From assembly GCA_018394295.1 (NCBI GenBank), contig CP074573.1, positions 1,681,156 through 1,745,155 on the forward strand: a DNA stretch of 64,000 nucleotides. The letters are read 5' to 3'. Positions 9,818-18,768 of this stretch are shown piece after piece (the first letter of the stretch is position 1; every line of letters begins with the position of its first letter). The notes under the pieces are model-generated. The model was not told the DNA's origin. It saw only the letters and a list, made by a program, of their open reading frames with translations, and ran no database searches. Source of the DNA: Mycoplasmatota bacterium (GTDB taxonomy: Bacteria; Bacillota_I; Bacilli_A; Haloplasmatales; Haloplasmataceae). The position numbers and the translations under genes are program-made.

Positions 9818-10594
9818 CTAATGTAAGTAATCATGCATCTGCTTTAAAGCATTCTTTTCTAATCGTGATACTTGTGCTTGAGAAATACCAATCTCTTCAG
9901 CGATTTCCATTTGTGTCTTCCCCATAAAGTATCGTTCATAAATAATTCTCTTTTCTCGATTTTCTAACATTTTTATACCAGTTTCTATCATTAAGTTTTT
10001 ACTCCATGTTTCATAATCATCAGAATCATCTTGAATCTGATCAATTAAATGAATCGTATCACCACCATCACTATAGATAGGTGTGTAAATTGATATCGGA
10101 TCTTGTATAGCTTCAAGAGATATAATTACATCAATTGGGTCAATCCCAAGAATCTTAGCCACTTCTTCTTCGGTAGGCTCTTTATGATTTTCTAATGTAT
10201 AACGTTCTCTCACTTGTAAAACTTTATAAGCTATATCCTTTAATGATCTAGAAACTCTTATTGAACTATTATCACGTAAATATCTTCTAATCTCTCCGAT
10301 AATCATCGGAACGGCATAAGTAGAAAATTTTACTTCGTGTTTTAAATCAAAATTATCAATCGCTTTAATTAAACCTAAACAACCTACTTGAAATAAATCA
10401 TCCATGTTTTCTCCACGTTGATTAAATCGTTTCAAAACACTCAAAACTAATCTTAAATTACCAAAGATTAGTTTATCTCGTGCGGCTTTATTTCCAGCTT
10501 GGTATTTCTTAAACAATTCCACCATTTCACTATTCTTTAAGACATTAATCTTACTAGTATCCAAGCCGTTTATGTCCACCTTATACTTGCTCAT
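9818..10594 (-). CDS. sigG: RNA polymerase forespore sigma factor SigG
   Basis: 258 residues, the normal size. Region 2 shows GNLRLVLSVLKRFNQRGENMDDLFQVGCLGLIKAIDNFD and KFSTYAVPMIIGEIRRYLRDN. Region 3 shows the EEVAKILGI helix, and region 4 ends in the HTH MGKTQMEIAEEIGISQAQVSRLEKNAL. The SigG-typical start MSKYKVDINGLDTSKINVLKN is present. SigG directs late gene expression in the forespore. Immediately downstream of sigE, the standard order in spore formers. Confidence 0.95.
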   Translation of the reverse strand: MSKYKVDINGLDTSKINVLKNSEMVELFKKYQAGNKAARDKLIFGNLRLVLSVLKRFNQRGENMDDLFQVGCLGLIKAIDNFDLKHEVKFSTYAVPMIIGEIRRYLRDNSSIRVSRSLKDIAYKVLQVRERYTLENHKEPTEEEVAKILGIDPIDVIISLEAIQDPISIYTPIYSDGGDTIHLIDQIQDDSDDYETWSKNLMIETGIKMLENREKRIIYERYFMGKTQMEIAEEIGISQAQVSRLEKNALKQMHDYLH

Positions 10595-10671
10595 ATTTAA
10601 AGCCTCCTTCTCAGATAAAGTTTGGCTTTTTTTTGAGCGTTGTATGCATAAATTTTTAAGAATTAAGAACT

Positions 10672-11370
10672 TTAATTGATACCTTTTTTGATTTGTTGTT
10701 TCATTTTGTCGATTATTTTCTTTTCTAATCGAGAAATGTATGACTGTGAAATCCCCATTAATTCAGCAACCTCTTTTTGAGTTAACTCTTCTTGTCCAAA
10801 TAATCCAAATCGTAAGACGATAATTTCCCTCTCACGTTTATTTAATTTGTTTACTGCTTGATATAAAATCTTTTTCTCTTCATCACTTTCTAAATCTTTC
10901 ATGATAATATTATTATCTGTACCTAATATGTCTGATAATAATAATTCATTTCCATCCCAATCAATATTAAGTGGTTCATCAAATGAGACTTCTGTGCGCA
11001 TTCTACCATTTTTACGTAAAAACATAAGTATTTCATTTTCAATACATCTTGAAGCATAGGTTGCTAACTTAATATTTTTATCTTTATTATACGTCATAAC
11101 ACTTTTAATTAGTCCAATCGACCCAATGCTAATTAAATCCTCAATATAAATTCCAGAGTTTTCAAATTTTTTAGCGATATAAACAACTAATCTCAAATTA
11201 TGCTCAATTAACTTATCTCTAGCTCTCATATCACCATCATTAAATGCTAGAACATATTTTAATTCTGCTTCTGGTGATAAAGGTTCTGGTAATACTTCAC
11301 TACTGTTGACAAAGAATAAAAAATAATCTTTAAATATTTTTTCTATCCATTTAAAAATCTTTTTTAGCAC
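10672..11370 (-). CDS. sigE: RNA polymerase mother-cell sigma factor SigE (pro-sigma-E)
   Basis: 232 residues. The N-terminus ([32 protein letters not shown]) is an amphipathic, membrane-associating pro-sequence of the kind removed by SpoIIGA. Regions 2 ([36 protein letters not shown]) and 4 ([26 protein letters not shown]) are complete. GTG start with GGGGGTGA upstream. It runs the first mother-cell programme of sporulation. Directly downstream of its protease gene spoIIGA. Confidence 0.95.
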   Translation of the reverse strand: MLKKIFKWIEKIFKDYFLFFVNSSEVLPEPLSPEAELKYVLAFNDGDMRARDKLIEHNLRLVVYIAKKFENSGIYIEDLISIGSIGLIKSVMTYNKDKNIKLATYASRCIENEILMFLRKNGRMRTEVSFDEPLNIDWDGNELLLSDILGTDNNIIMKDLESDEEKKILYQAVNKLNKREREIIVLRFGLFGQEELTQKEVAELMGISQSYISRLEKKIIDKMKQQIKKGIN

Positions 11371-11385
11371 ACACTCACCCCCATT

Positions 11386-12198
11386 CTATGTTAATATTTT
11401 AGAATTTAATATTGCCTGAAAAGATTGATCCTTATTTTTGATATTTTGTCCAATTGCTAGGTAAACCTCTTTTTCAAAATATTGATCGTCAATTACTACT
11501 CCAAAATTTTCAGGTTTAAACGCTAATGTAATATAACTGTCTTTAACAGTATTCATTAAAATATATGTAAATTTCACTTTGTTTTTCAGTAAATAGATTT
11601 CATCAATGTCTGTATTAATTATATTCTTATCAATAAATATAACAGGTATATTATCACCATGACTTACCGTCTTATTACCTGTATCAATTAATCCTTTTAC
11701 TTCATAGTCTTTATTTAAAAAACGAAAGCGAATATCTAAAATATTAAACTTATAAAAAGCATGATTCTCTTCTATTACTTTATATATATATGTCAAAATA
11801 TTCGCAATTAGAAATGAAATAATTAATAAATACCATGTTGTAGGCTGTTTTAAATCAATATTAATCGCATTACTAGTAAATCGAAAGTCATAGGAAGTAA
11901 TTATACCTGCCATGACATAATTCACAAAATAAAATAATAATATATTCTTTATATATTTTCTTAATGAAACAAACGAAAAAGCGATTAATATAATGATAAA
12001 ACTATATAGTAAACGAAGTATAATAAAGATTAACTGAATTTGAATAAAAAATAAACTTAAACTTGATAAGGCAAACAAAGTAGCTAAAAAAATTCGTATG
12101 AATTTTATTTTTTCATTCGCAATGATTCCAGTATAAGTAATCAAACTATAATCAAGTAAAAAGTTAGATAAAATAATTAAGTCAATATAGATGGTCAC
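11386..12198 (-). CDS. spoIIGA: Pro-sigma-E processing peptidase SpoIIGA
   Basis: 270 residues. Five hydrophobic segments fill the first about 145 residues. The cytosolic domain then carries the aspartic-protease motif LIDTGN with Asp near residue 172. The protein cleaves pro-sigma-E in the mother cell after activation by SpoIIR from the forespore. Position 15 bp upstream of sigE and the topology make the call firm despite low conservation typical of this family. Confidence 0.92.
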   Translation of the reverse strand: MTIYIDLIILSNFLLDYSLITYTGIIANEKIKFIRIFLATLFALSSLSLFFIQIQLIFIILRLLYSFIIILIAFSFVSLRKYIKNILLFYFVNYVMAGIITSYDFRFTSNAINIDLKQPTTWYLLIISFLIANILTYIYKVIEENHAFYKFNILDIRFRFLNKDYEVKGLIDTGNKTVSHGDNIPVIFIDKNIINTDIDEIYLLKNKVKFTYILMNTVKDSYITLAFKPENFGVVIDDQYFEKEVYLAIGQNIKNKDQSFQAILNSKILT

Positions 12199-12279
12199 AA
12201 CTATCGCCCCCGAACTCTATTATTAATTCTAACAAGTTACTAGTGGGAATTTAGAAAAAAATTGTCAGAAATACATTTT

Positions 12280-12966
12280 TTATTCAACTTCTTTTTTTTC
12301 GCAATAAAAGGTATGTAACTTTTTAATATTGAAAAAATAAAGAAATATTAAAAATATAATAAAAATAGGTAAGATAACATAAGCCTGAACGTAAATAATA
12401 AAATCGAATAGACCATGAAAGATAATCGGAACTACAAGGGATAATACAAAGTAATATTGACACTTACGTTTTACTGTACAGAATTTAGCGAGCGATAAAT
12501 AATAACCCATCGTAATCGCAAATAACATATGTCCAGGAACAGATATTACAGCACGTGAAAAACCAACTCGATAGCTTTGATAACCGAATACAACGTATAA
12601 GATGTTCTCAAGCGTCGCAAAACCTAATGCGGTAATTACCGCATAGACAATCCCATCAAATTTTTCATTAAAATTTTTATTTTTATAAGCTAATGACAAA
12701 ACTACAAACCGTTTAAAAAACTCCTCTGTAAATCCAGCAACAATTAATGCTTTATATAATTCTGATAATACTTTCGTAAAAACATTAAAAGACATCAATA
12801 CTTTCTCAAATAAAATAACTGGTATTGAAATAAGCATTCCATAAAAAAAAAGTTTTAATAATAATGTCTTAGGTTCTTTATCATGTTTATCTAAGTAATA
12901 AATAAAAATAGATAATGCGATTCCTGGAGTGATTGCAAGCATAAATAGATCAATAAACTGTTTCAT
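12280..12966 (-). CDS. prsW: PrsW-family intramembrane metalloprotease
   Basis: 228 residues with about seven hydrophobic helices. Conserved motifs are the glutamate pair in GFTEEFFKR (near residue 80), SVPGHMLFAITMGYYL and FHGLFDF. PrsW performs site-1 cleavage of the anti-sigma factor RsiW in B. subtilis. No anti-sigma gene lies nearby. It is upstream of spoIIGA with a gap of 81 bp, so co-transcription is possible but not proven. Confidence 0.9.
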   Translation of the reverse strand: MKQFIDLFMLAITPGIALSIFIYYLDKHDKEPKTLLLKLFFYGMLISIPVILFEKVLMSFNVFTKVLSELYKALIVAGFTEEFFKRFVVLSLAYKNKNFNEKFDGIVYAVITALGFATLENILYVVFGYQSYRVGFSRAVISVPGHMLFAITMGYYLSLAKFCTVKRKCQYYFVLSLVVPIIFHGLFDFIIYVQAYVILPIFIIFLIFLYFFNIKKLHTFYCEKKEVE

Positions 12967-13107
12967 GAAAATCCTCCTTCAATTCATTTTTATTGTTTGT
13001 AGATTAACCAAAAATATAAATAACTTTATTGATGAAAACTAATAAATATGGAATAAATAATCATAATCTTAATTTAATTTCGTTCTTTTCAATTTAAGTG
13101 TTGATGA

Positions 13108-14157
13108 TTATGCAAAAATCCCATATCGATATTCATAATAAGCATCTTTTAAAGATATTGGATAATCAAAATTTAACGTATCCTTATTAGATAAATGATG
13201 ATTGTATTTTAATAAGTTATACATTATATTTGCATGATCTTTTCGATTAGTTCTATAATGTAATTGTTTTTTATATAGGTAAAATGATAAGTAATCTTGT
13301 AAATGTCTTATAGATACACCATGACTATTTTTTATAATCTTAGTAATCCCGGTAGCCAATTGATTAATATCACCTAAACTATTACCTAGATTAGTAGTAT
13401 AACGTTTTTTATTAGCTATCACAGGAACTTTATCATTCTTAACACCTAAATTATTCGCAAATTGTTGAATACATGGTTTACTGTCAGAAATAATTAAAGT
13501 TGTATCCATAAATTTATCGGTATATTTAGTGTATTTTTCCATTGATTCCGATCCAACTCCAGCTATCTCAAGCAACATATTATCATTTTCATCGATTGCA
13601 GCGACAATACATACTTTGTGATGAGATATACCTGAATATGCAGATGTATTACCTCTCTTTTTACTATGTCTAGGCATATTTGATGGTTTGGTTCCTTTAA
13701 GATTTATCTTTGTATAAATACAATCTAATTCAACTTTACTAGATAAAGTTTCTTTCATCTTTAAGTTTCTGATTGCTTTATAAAGCTTATGTCGCATATA
13801 AAAACAAGTTGTGACACTTAAATTATTATAATAAGCAGTTTCTTTTAAAGATAATCCTGATATTTCACAATCAATAAATTTTAACCATATATCTTCAGTA
13901 CATCTACTTCTATAAAGAAGAGTGTTAGATGTATCACAAAATGATTTATTACACTCGCGACAAATGTATCTTTGAATTCCTTTGTTTGTTTTTCCATTTT
14001 TAACAAACTCAACTGAACCACAATGTGGACAATTCAAACAAATATCGCTTTTAGATTCTATAGGGTTATTGAAAGACATAATGAAACTAAAAACATCTTC
14101 ATAATTCTTTATAGATAGTTTATTTAATTCATTAATTAAATCTATTTTATTTATCAT
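13108..14157 (-). CDS. IS1595-family transposase (ISXO2-like)
   Basis: 349 residues. Begins with a zinc ribbon CPHCGS...GIQRYICRECNKSFCD (residues about 42-73), followed by an HTH-like segment (WLKFIDCEISGLSLKETAYYNNLS) and a DDE core with ELDCIYTKINLKGTKPSN, LIISDSKPCIQQFA and a GVSIRHLQDYLSFYLYK block near the C-terminus. This layout is that of IS1595-family (ISXO2) transposases. Frame is intact. Confidence 0.88.
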   Translation of the reverse strand: MINKIDLINELNKLSIKNYEDVFSFIMSFNNPIESKSDICLNCPHCGSVEFVKNGKTNKGIQRYICRECNKSFCDTSNTLLYRSRCTEDIWLKFIDCEISGLSLKETAYYNNLSVTTCFYMRHKLYKAIRNLKMKETLSSKVELDCIYTKINLKGTKPSNMPRHSKKRGNTSAYSGISHHKVCIVAAIDENDNMLLEIAGVGSESMEKYTKYTDKFMDTTLIISDSKPCIQQFANNLGVKNDKVPVIANKKRYTTNLGNSLGDINQLATGITKIIKNSHGVSIRHLQDYLSFYLYKKQLHYRTNRKDHANIMYNLLKYNHHLSNKDTLNFDYPISLKDAYYEYRYGIFA

Positions 14158-14168
14158 TCTAATTACCT

Positions 14169-14193
14169 CACTTTATAATTTCATTATAAAGTG
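14169..14193. repeat. Perfect palindrome upstream of the IS1595-type transposase
   Basis: CACTTTATAA-tttca-TTATAAAGTG, 10-bp arms, between the transposase start and its upstream terminal repeat. It could be a transposase-linked operator or a hairpin in the leader; there is no T run. Confidence 0.6.
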
Positions 14194-14318
14194 ACTTATT
14201 ACATCATAGATGTAACAATAAAAAAATATCAACACTTAAATTGAATTTAGCGTTTAATTTTAATAATTTAATAATTAAATTATCACTTACTTTATTATCA
14301 ATTTCGTTTACTAATTAA

Positions 14319-14361
14319 AAAACAACATGATTTACTAAGAATTCAATAAATCATGTTGTTT
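14319..14361. terminator. Terminator after the 77-residue gene
   Basis: Long hairpin AACAACATGATTTA / TAAATCATGTTGTT with A-rich and T-rich flanks, so it could work in both directions. It ends transcription of the gene at 14369-14602. Confidence 0.75.
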
Positions 14362-14368
14362 TATCTTT

Positions 14369-14602
14369 TTACTTAATACAATCTTGAACTGCTATACCAT
14401 CTACCTCTATAACCTCACATGAATCACTCTCAATCCATTCTATTGAACCAGTCTTATCGCAAGTTGCAATCTTGAATTTTTCTCCTTTAGAAGTTGAAGG
14501 AAATGATCCCCATCCTTTTTGACCATAAGCTTTAAATACACCATAACCCGTTCCTATTAAAACCCTAACTTCTCCTGTCGTCTTAATTTTAACTAAAATC
14601 AT
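14369..14602 (-). CDS. Small protein of unknown function (77 aa)
   Basis: I do not recognise this protein. It is predicted to be mostly beta strand, opening MILVKIKTTGEVRVLIGTGYGVFKAYG, with several Gly and Trp residues and three Cys (residues in ATCDKTG, DSCEV and QDCIK). No signal peptide or membrane segment. AAGGAGGAAGGGTG precedes the ATG, which is strong, and a clear terminator follows, so it is probably a real single-gene unit. It lies in an accessory patch beside an IS element. Confidence 0.6.
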   Translation of the reverse strand: MILVKIKTTGEVRVLIGTGYGVFKAYGQKGWGSFPSTSKGEKFKIATCDKTGSIEWIESDSCEVIEVDGIAVQDCIK

Positions 14603-14938
14603 ATATTCACCCTTCCTCCTTATATAATCTCCACCTATTTTATTTACTTAAGTATAACAAGTTTAAGTTAATAAAAAAAGTTCAATTCAAAAATACTTTT
14701 TGATGATCATAGATAAATTTCTTATCATAACTTCATTAAATATATTGATGTTGGGTTTTAACCTGAGATAAAAGTTACTAATATAAATTAATCACTCTAC
14801 AAAATCCAGTTTTTCTACATTTTGCAAGCTAAATCACATTTAATATATTCTTAAGTTAGACAATATATTTTCTTTTTTGCGATATTAACACTACTAATAT
14901 CTCGATATAAATATCGAGAGGATTAGCCACACAAATGG
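14603..14938. other. Intergenic stretch with two stacked hairpins
   Basis: No gene seen. Near the right end are two adjacent inverted repeats: TCTCGATAT-aa-ATATCGAGA (14900-14919) and GGATTAGCCA...TGGCTAACC (14920-14944, overlapping the stop of the next gene). Only the second has a T-rich tract, on the plus side. They may end transcription of the membrane-protein gene. The rest is AT-rich with no convincing promoter. Confidence 0.5.
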
Positions 14939-16411
14939 CTAACCTTCTTTTTGCATATATGAAATAATTTTAACCGGCTCAATAATGAATTTATAGTCTC
15001 TATAGTTTATAAAATCTCTAATCTCCTTTAAAATAGGAGTATAATTGGAATTATAATAACCATAATTATCCGATTCATCTTTAAATCCAGGTCCGTAATT
15101 CTCAACAAAGTAAGTTTCCACTTGTTTAATTACTCCCCAGTCATTTATTACATGTCTCTGAACTAGTTTTCCATCAAAAAACTCATCAATATAAATTACC
15201 TTATTATCTTTTCTAAAATATTCAAACTCACTTTTGTGAGTTCCTTGAAATGAACTTATATTAATCGACTCTATATAACCTTCATGATAATTGAATTCAA
15301 GCATTCCATAACTATTTATTGAGTTATCTTTATCACCATAGATAGAGGTGGGATATAGTATGTCTTTAAAATATATTAGTTCATCAAAATTAGTGTATCC
15401 TAAATAATATCCGAAATATTCATGATTTGAATCTGTTATTAATGAATATGATTCACATAATCTATCGTAAAATTCATCCCTCGAACCGTCAACAAAATGG
15501 TACATTTGACTAATATCATCTAATATGTCATCTCTAGTAATACCCTTATACCTAAAATCTTTTCCACTGAGATTCAATTGGAATTGGATATAGTTCTCCT
15601 GAAAATTAACATCACTTATATTTTCCTCTTCCATAAGGAAATTTTGACCTCTAAGTAAATATTTTTCAATTCTATCATCAAAAAATTCATATCTAAAACC
15701 AAAAGATTCTGATGCGACAATAAAGTCACCATATTGAGAATAAGTTGTTCTAAGAATCTCATATGAGTTTTCTGTATAAGAATAATCATATACTCTTTTT
15801 ACATCATTACTCAATGGAATGGAAAGGTACTTATCATTATAATCATTCCAAAAATAAATCGAATCTGAATAATCAGTGGTAGTAATATTAAAAGTAGATT
15901 TAACTAATCGCTCATTTTGATATTCTCTTACCAAAATCCACCCATCTAGAAATTCTGATCTTGTTTTATATTTCAAAGTCATTTCAATTAGTTGATTTGA
16001 TTCATTAAATTTTTTATCTATTAGTTCAACGTTACATGTATCAAAAGAGAACTCCTTCTCAATAGGATAGCCATACATGTCAATGTATTCACAATGAGAA
16101 GGTTTTGGAACGACATAACATTCAATGAATACAGTAAAATATGCACCAAATAAAATCATTGATAATACTGAAGTTATATAAAATATATACTTTAACTTAG
16201 ATTTAATTAATTCACTTCTCTTTTCATAATGTTTAAGTGTTTTGTATAGAAGTACGAGCAATGTAATCGCAAATAAAATATACACTATATTCACAAGTAT
16301 AATGCTTTTATTCCAGTATGATTTTGGATTACTTATAAAAAAAAGTACAATAAATAATGAAATTGCAAGGGCTATATAAAACCATGTCCTTTTTAAAATT
16401 TTTTTAATCAT
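14939..16411 (-). CDS. Membrane protein of unknown function (490 aa)
   Basis: Not recognised. Three hydrophobic helices in the first 120 residues (WFYIALAISLFIVLFFIS; IILVNIVYILFAITLLVLLY; IFYITSVLSMILFGAYFTVFIE) are followed by about 370 hydrophilic residues rich in Tyr, Asp and Phe, with recurring strand-turn patterns such as LLRGQNFLMEEENIS, DFRYKGITRDDI and YHEGYIESINIS. The large domain is probably extracytoplasmic. GAGAG upstream of the ATG. Located between IS1595 debris and a broken membrane gene, which suggests an acquired locus. Confidence 0.65.
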   Translation of the reverse strand: MIKKILKRTWFYIALAISLFIVLFFISNPKSYWNKSIILVNIVYILFAITLLVLLYKTLKHYEKRSELIKSKLKYIFYITSVLSMILFGAYFTVFIECYVVPKPSHCEYIDMYGYPIEKEFSFDTCNVELIDKKFNESNQLIEMTLKYKTRSEFLDGWILVREYQNERLVKSTFNITTTDYSDSIYFWNDYNDKYLSIPLSNDVKRVYDYSYTENSYEILRTTYSQYGDFIVASESFGFRYEFFDDRIEKYLLRGQNFLMEEENISDVNFQENYIQFQLNLSGKDFRYKGITRDDILDDISQMYHFVDGSRDEFYDRLCESYSLITDSNHEYFGYYLGYTNFDELIYFKDILYPTSIYGDKDNSINSYGMLEFNYHEGYIESINISSFQGTHKSEFEYFRKDNKVIYIDEFFDGKLVQRHVINDWGVIKQVETYFVENYGPGFKDESDNYGYYNSNYTPILKEIRDFINYRDYKFIIEPVKIISYMQKEG

Positions 16412-16451
16412 TTCTCTCTCCTTTAAATTTATTATTTAAAAGCAGAAGAAC

Positions 16452-17049
16452 TCAACAACGAAATACCATATTATTTAAATATTTTTTATTTGATGAATAT
16501 AATAATTCAATATTTTTATATTTAATTACAACTTTCCTATAAGAAACTGTAATGTTAAACTTTTTCAAAGCATATATACAAATTTCAACAATAATTACTA
16601 ATTTAACTAGAAAAAAAAGTGTCAATAGATAAGCTAATAAAAACACAATTAAGAAAGAAGGAAACATCATGAAATTGTAATTACTTTCATGATAATATTG
16701 GAAACCCATAATTGTATTAATTTTGTTCAAAAAAAAGCTGATTATGGCAAAAAATTGAAAAACCATAAATAATTTTATCTAGTTTATTTGTCTTCACAAT
16801 ATAATCCCCCATAATTTTCTTGACTATTATAAGTATATCACATTTTTCTCCAATTTTTAACACATGATAGAAGTAACAAATTAACTTATATTTAAAGAAC
16901 GTAAGTAAACCTTTACTCATTCTATCTACTTTAACCTTTACAATGAGGACTATCTCAGATTCACTGACAATATTCCAGTCAACACCTGTTCCAGACCGTA
17001 AATTCACATTACACAGTCTAAAAAAAGAAGGAAATGATTTTATATTCAT
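16452..17049 (-). pseudogene. Membrane protein gene broken by a frameshift
   Basis: Two overlapping frames: 16717-17049 (N-terminal part, 110 codons) and 16452-16766 (C-terminal part). The second frame lacks a ribosome site before its ATG. Skipping one T in the T6 run (plus-strand A6 at 16749-16754) joins them into a protein of about 190 residues in which IIYGFSIF continues smoothly as AIISFFLNKIN, with further hydrophobic helices (FLIVFLLAYLLTLFFLVKLVIIVEICIYAL). It starts right after the MazG-like gene. Family unknown. Confidence 0.5.
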
Positions 17050-17057
17050 TTCCTTAA

Positions 17058-17366
17058 TTATTTCTTATTTACAGGGTATTTAATCGCATTCTTTTTCATT
17101 TTATCTAATATTATCTTCTCAACATCAAAGTTATGTTCATCAGCGAAACGAAAACAATAGATTAAAACATCAGCTAATTCATCTTTAATATTTTGCATAT
17201 TTTTTTGATATGCCTCTTCATTTGAAATCCATTGAAAATTTTCTAATAACTCCGAAGCTTCCAATACAATTGATAATGCCAAATCTTTGCCATTGTGATA
17301 TTGAAACCAATCACGTTCTTCTGTAAAATCATGTATTTTTTTAATTAGTTCTTCAAGTTTATTCAT
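17058..17366 (-). CDS. MazG-like nucleotide pyrophosphohydrolase
   Basis: About 102 residues, all-helical. Metal-binding motifs of the MazG/dCTPase fold are visible: EASELLENFQW (ExxE type) and DELADVLIYCFRFAD (ExxD). This small single-domain form resembles the RS21-C6/YpjD group that hydrolyses non-canonical or surplus dNTPs to monophosphates. I chose the ATG at 17366 (MNKLEELIKKI) because AGGTGATT is well placed before it; an in-frame GTG lies 9 bp upstream. Confidence 0.88.
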   Translation of the reverse strand: MNKLEELIKKIHDFTEERDWFQYHNGKDLALSIVLEASELLENFQWISNEEAYQKNMQNIKDELADVLIYCFRFADEHNFDVEKIILDKMKKNAIKYPVNKK

Positions 17367-17435
17367 CTTAATCACCTACCATATTAATTATGTACATTAT
17401 ATCATATTGCTTATACCAAATACTAACAAAAAACT

Positions 17436-17463
17436 AAAAAGAGACTATTTGATAGTCTCTTTT
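17436..17463. terminator. Terminator after spoVS
   Basis: AAAGAGACTAT-ttg-ATAGTCTCTTT with A and T flanks; bidirectional in appearance. Confidence 0.85.
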
Positions 17464-17476
17464 CTTCAGAATATAT

Positions 17477-17737
17477 TTAGCGAGCTTCGACTATTAATTT
17501 TATTGCTGTTCTCTCTTCGCCATCAATCATTATGTCAGCAAATGCTGGAATACATATTAGATCTTTCCCCGTTGGCGCCACATACCCACGTGCGATAGCA
17601 ATTGCTTTGACAGCTTGATTAAGTGCACCAGCACCAATAGATTGGATTTCAACCACTCCGCGTTCTCGGAAACAGTTCGCTAATGCTCCAGCTACAGAAT
17701 TTGGATTAGATTTTGATGAAACTTTTAATACTTCCAT
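17477..17737 (-). CDS. spoVS: Stage V sporulation protein S
   Basis: 86 residues, almost textbook SpoVS: MEVLKVSSKSNPNSVAGALANCFRE, then VVEIQSIGAGALNQAVKAIAIARGYVAPTG. An Alba-like fold, presumably nucleic-acid binding, needed for normal septation and coat stages of sporulation in Bacillus. In B. subtilis it follows ymdB, and here too it lies directly downstream of ymdB with a terminator between. AGGAGG before the ATG. Confidence 0.97.
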   Translation of the reverse strand: MEVLKVSSKSNPNSVAGALANCFRERGVVEIQSIGAGALNQAVKAIAIARGYVAPTGKDLICIPAFADIMIDGEERTAIKLIVEAR

Positions 17738-17896
17738 AGTGAATAACCTCCTATATTTTTTATTACATTGAAAGTATATTCAATGTCATATATTATTATG
17801 ACATATATCTAATTATTTCTAATTTAATTAGCATATTCATAATGTAATTTTATTATACATTAAAATATGTTCGAATTTTGTCGAATAATTAAAAAT

Positions 17897-17925
17897 AAGT
17901 GTATAAAAATATTTTTTATACACTT
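17897..17925. terminator. Terminator overlapping the ymdB stop
   Basis: AAGTGTATAAAAA / TTTTTATACACTT hairpin whose right arm contains the ymdB stop region. Confidence 0.65.
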
Positions 17926-18710
17926 AATTTCTTTTCTATGTAATTAATTCTTTCAATTTTTTGTGCTTTTCCTGTCTTTTCATTAATCGATAGTAAAACA
18001 GCATTAAATTGAACATCACCATCTTCAACAGGAATAAATCGAGTAGGTAATCCATTAATAAAACGATTAATAACCCCCTCTTTACTAACACCGATAACCC
18101 CATTTAAAGGTCCTGTCATACCAACATCTGTTATATAAGCTGTTTGCTTCTCCAAAACTCTATTATCTGCAGTTGTTACATGTGTATGAGTTCCGATAAC
18201 AGCAGATGCTCTTCCATCAGCATAATAACCTAAAGCAATTTTTTCACTTGTTGCTTCCGCATGAAAATCGACTATAATATTAGGGGTTATATTTTTAACT
18301 TTTTCATATATTTCATCAAAAGTTCGAAATGGGCAATTCATTGGAGTCATGAAAGTTCTACCACCTAGATTAATAACAGCGATTTTATAATTATTATAAT
18401 TATAAATATTATAACCTTTTCCAGGTACAGAACTATCCATATTCGCTGGTCTAATTAAATTTTTAGTATTATCAATAAAATTAAAAATATCCCGATTATC
18501 AAAGGTATGATTTCCCATGGTCACTACTTGAATTCCTTGTTCAAGAAACTCTTTATACATTGATTCTGTTATTCCTCTACCATGAGCTGCATTCTCACCA
18601 TTGGCAATAATGAAATTAATCGAATATTGATTTTTAATTTTCGGCAAATACTTTTTAACTGTTGAACGTCCTAGTGATCCATAGATATCACCAATAAACA
18701 GAATATTCAT
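17916..18710 (-). CDS. ymdB: YmdB-family metallophosphoesterase (cyclic nucleotide phosphodiesterase)
   Basis: 264 residues. Metal-binding blocks are FIGDIYGSLGR at the start, NGENAAHGRGI near residue 38, MGNHTFDN near 65, and DFHAEATSEK plus GTHTHVTTADNR further on. YmdB hydrolyses 2',3'-cyclic nucleotides and influences biofilm and motility choices in B. subtilis. Downstream of rny with the rny terminator between, the same order as in Bacillus. Confidence 0.95.
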   Translation of the reverse strand: MNILFIGDIYGSLGRSTVKKYLPKIKNQYSINFIIANGENAAHGRGITESMYKEFLEQGIQVVTMGNHTFDNRDIFNFIDNTKNLIRPANMDSSVPGKGYNIYNYNNYKIAVINLGGRTFMTPMNCPFRTFDEIYEKVKNITPNIIVDFHAEATSEKIALGYYADGRASAVIGTHTHVTTADNRVLEKQTAYITDVGMTGPLNGVIGVSKEGVINRFINGLPTRFIPVEDGDVQFNAVLLSINEKTGKAQKIERINYIEKKLSV

Positions 18711-18733
18711 CTTACCATCTACTTTCTATTTTA

Positions 18734-18766
18734 TAAAAAATAAAGTGGGAATTAACCCCACTTTAT
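18734..18766 (-). terminator. Terminator after rny
   Basis: ATAAAGTGGGG / TCCCACTTTAT with a T6 run on the minus strand. Confidence 0.85.
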
Positions 18767-18768
18767 AA

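Larger units (their letters stand above)
13088..14246 (-). mobile_element. IS1595-type insertion sequence (about 1.16 kb)
   Basis: Perfect 18-bp inverted repeats TTCAATTTAAGTGTTGAT at 13088-13105 and, inverted, at 14229-14246 enclose one transposase gene. I could not find the 8-bp target duplication expected for this family, so the element may be old, or the flanks have changed. It separates prsW from the accessory genes at 14369-17049. Confidence 0.8.

Noticed and set aside
10595-10671. SigG-type promoter before sigG
   Set aside because: A GCATA-like -35 is present but no acceptable -10 lies at the right distance.
12199-12279. Possible Spo0A box upstream of spoIIGA
   Set aside because: TTGTCAGAA is only a partial match to TGTCGAA, too weak in AT-rich DNA.
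13080-14254. Target duplication for the IS1595-type element
   Set aside because: The 8-bp flanks differ, and shifting the borders by a few bases gave no match, so none is claimed.
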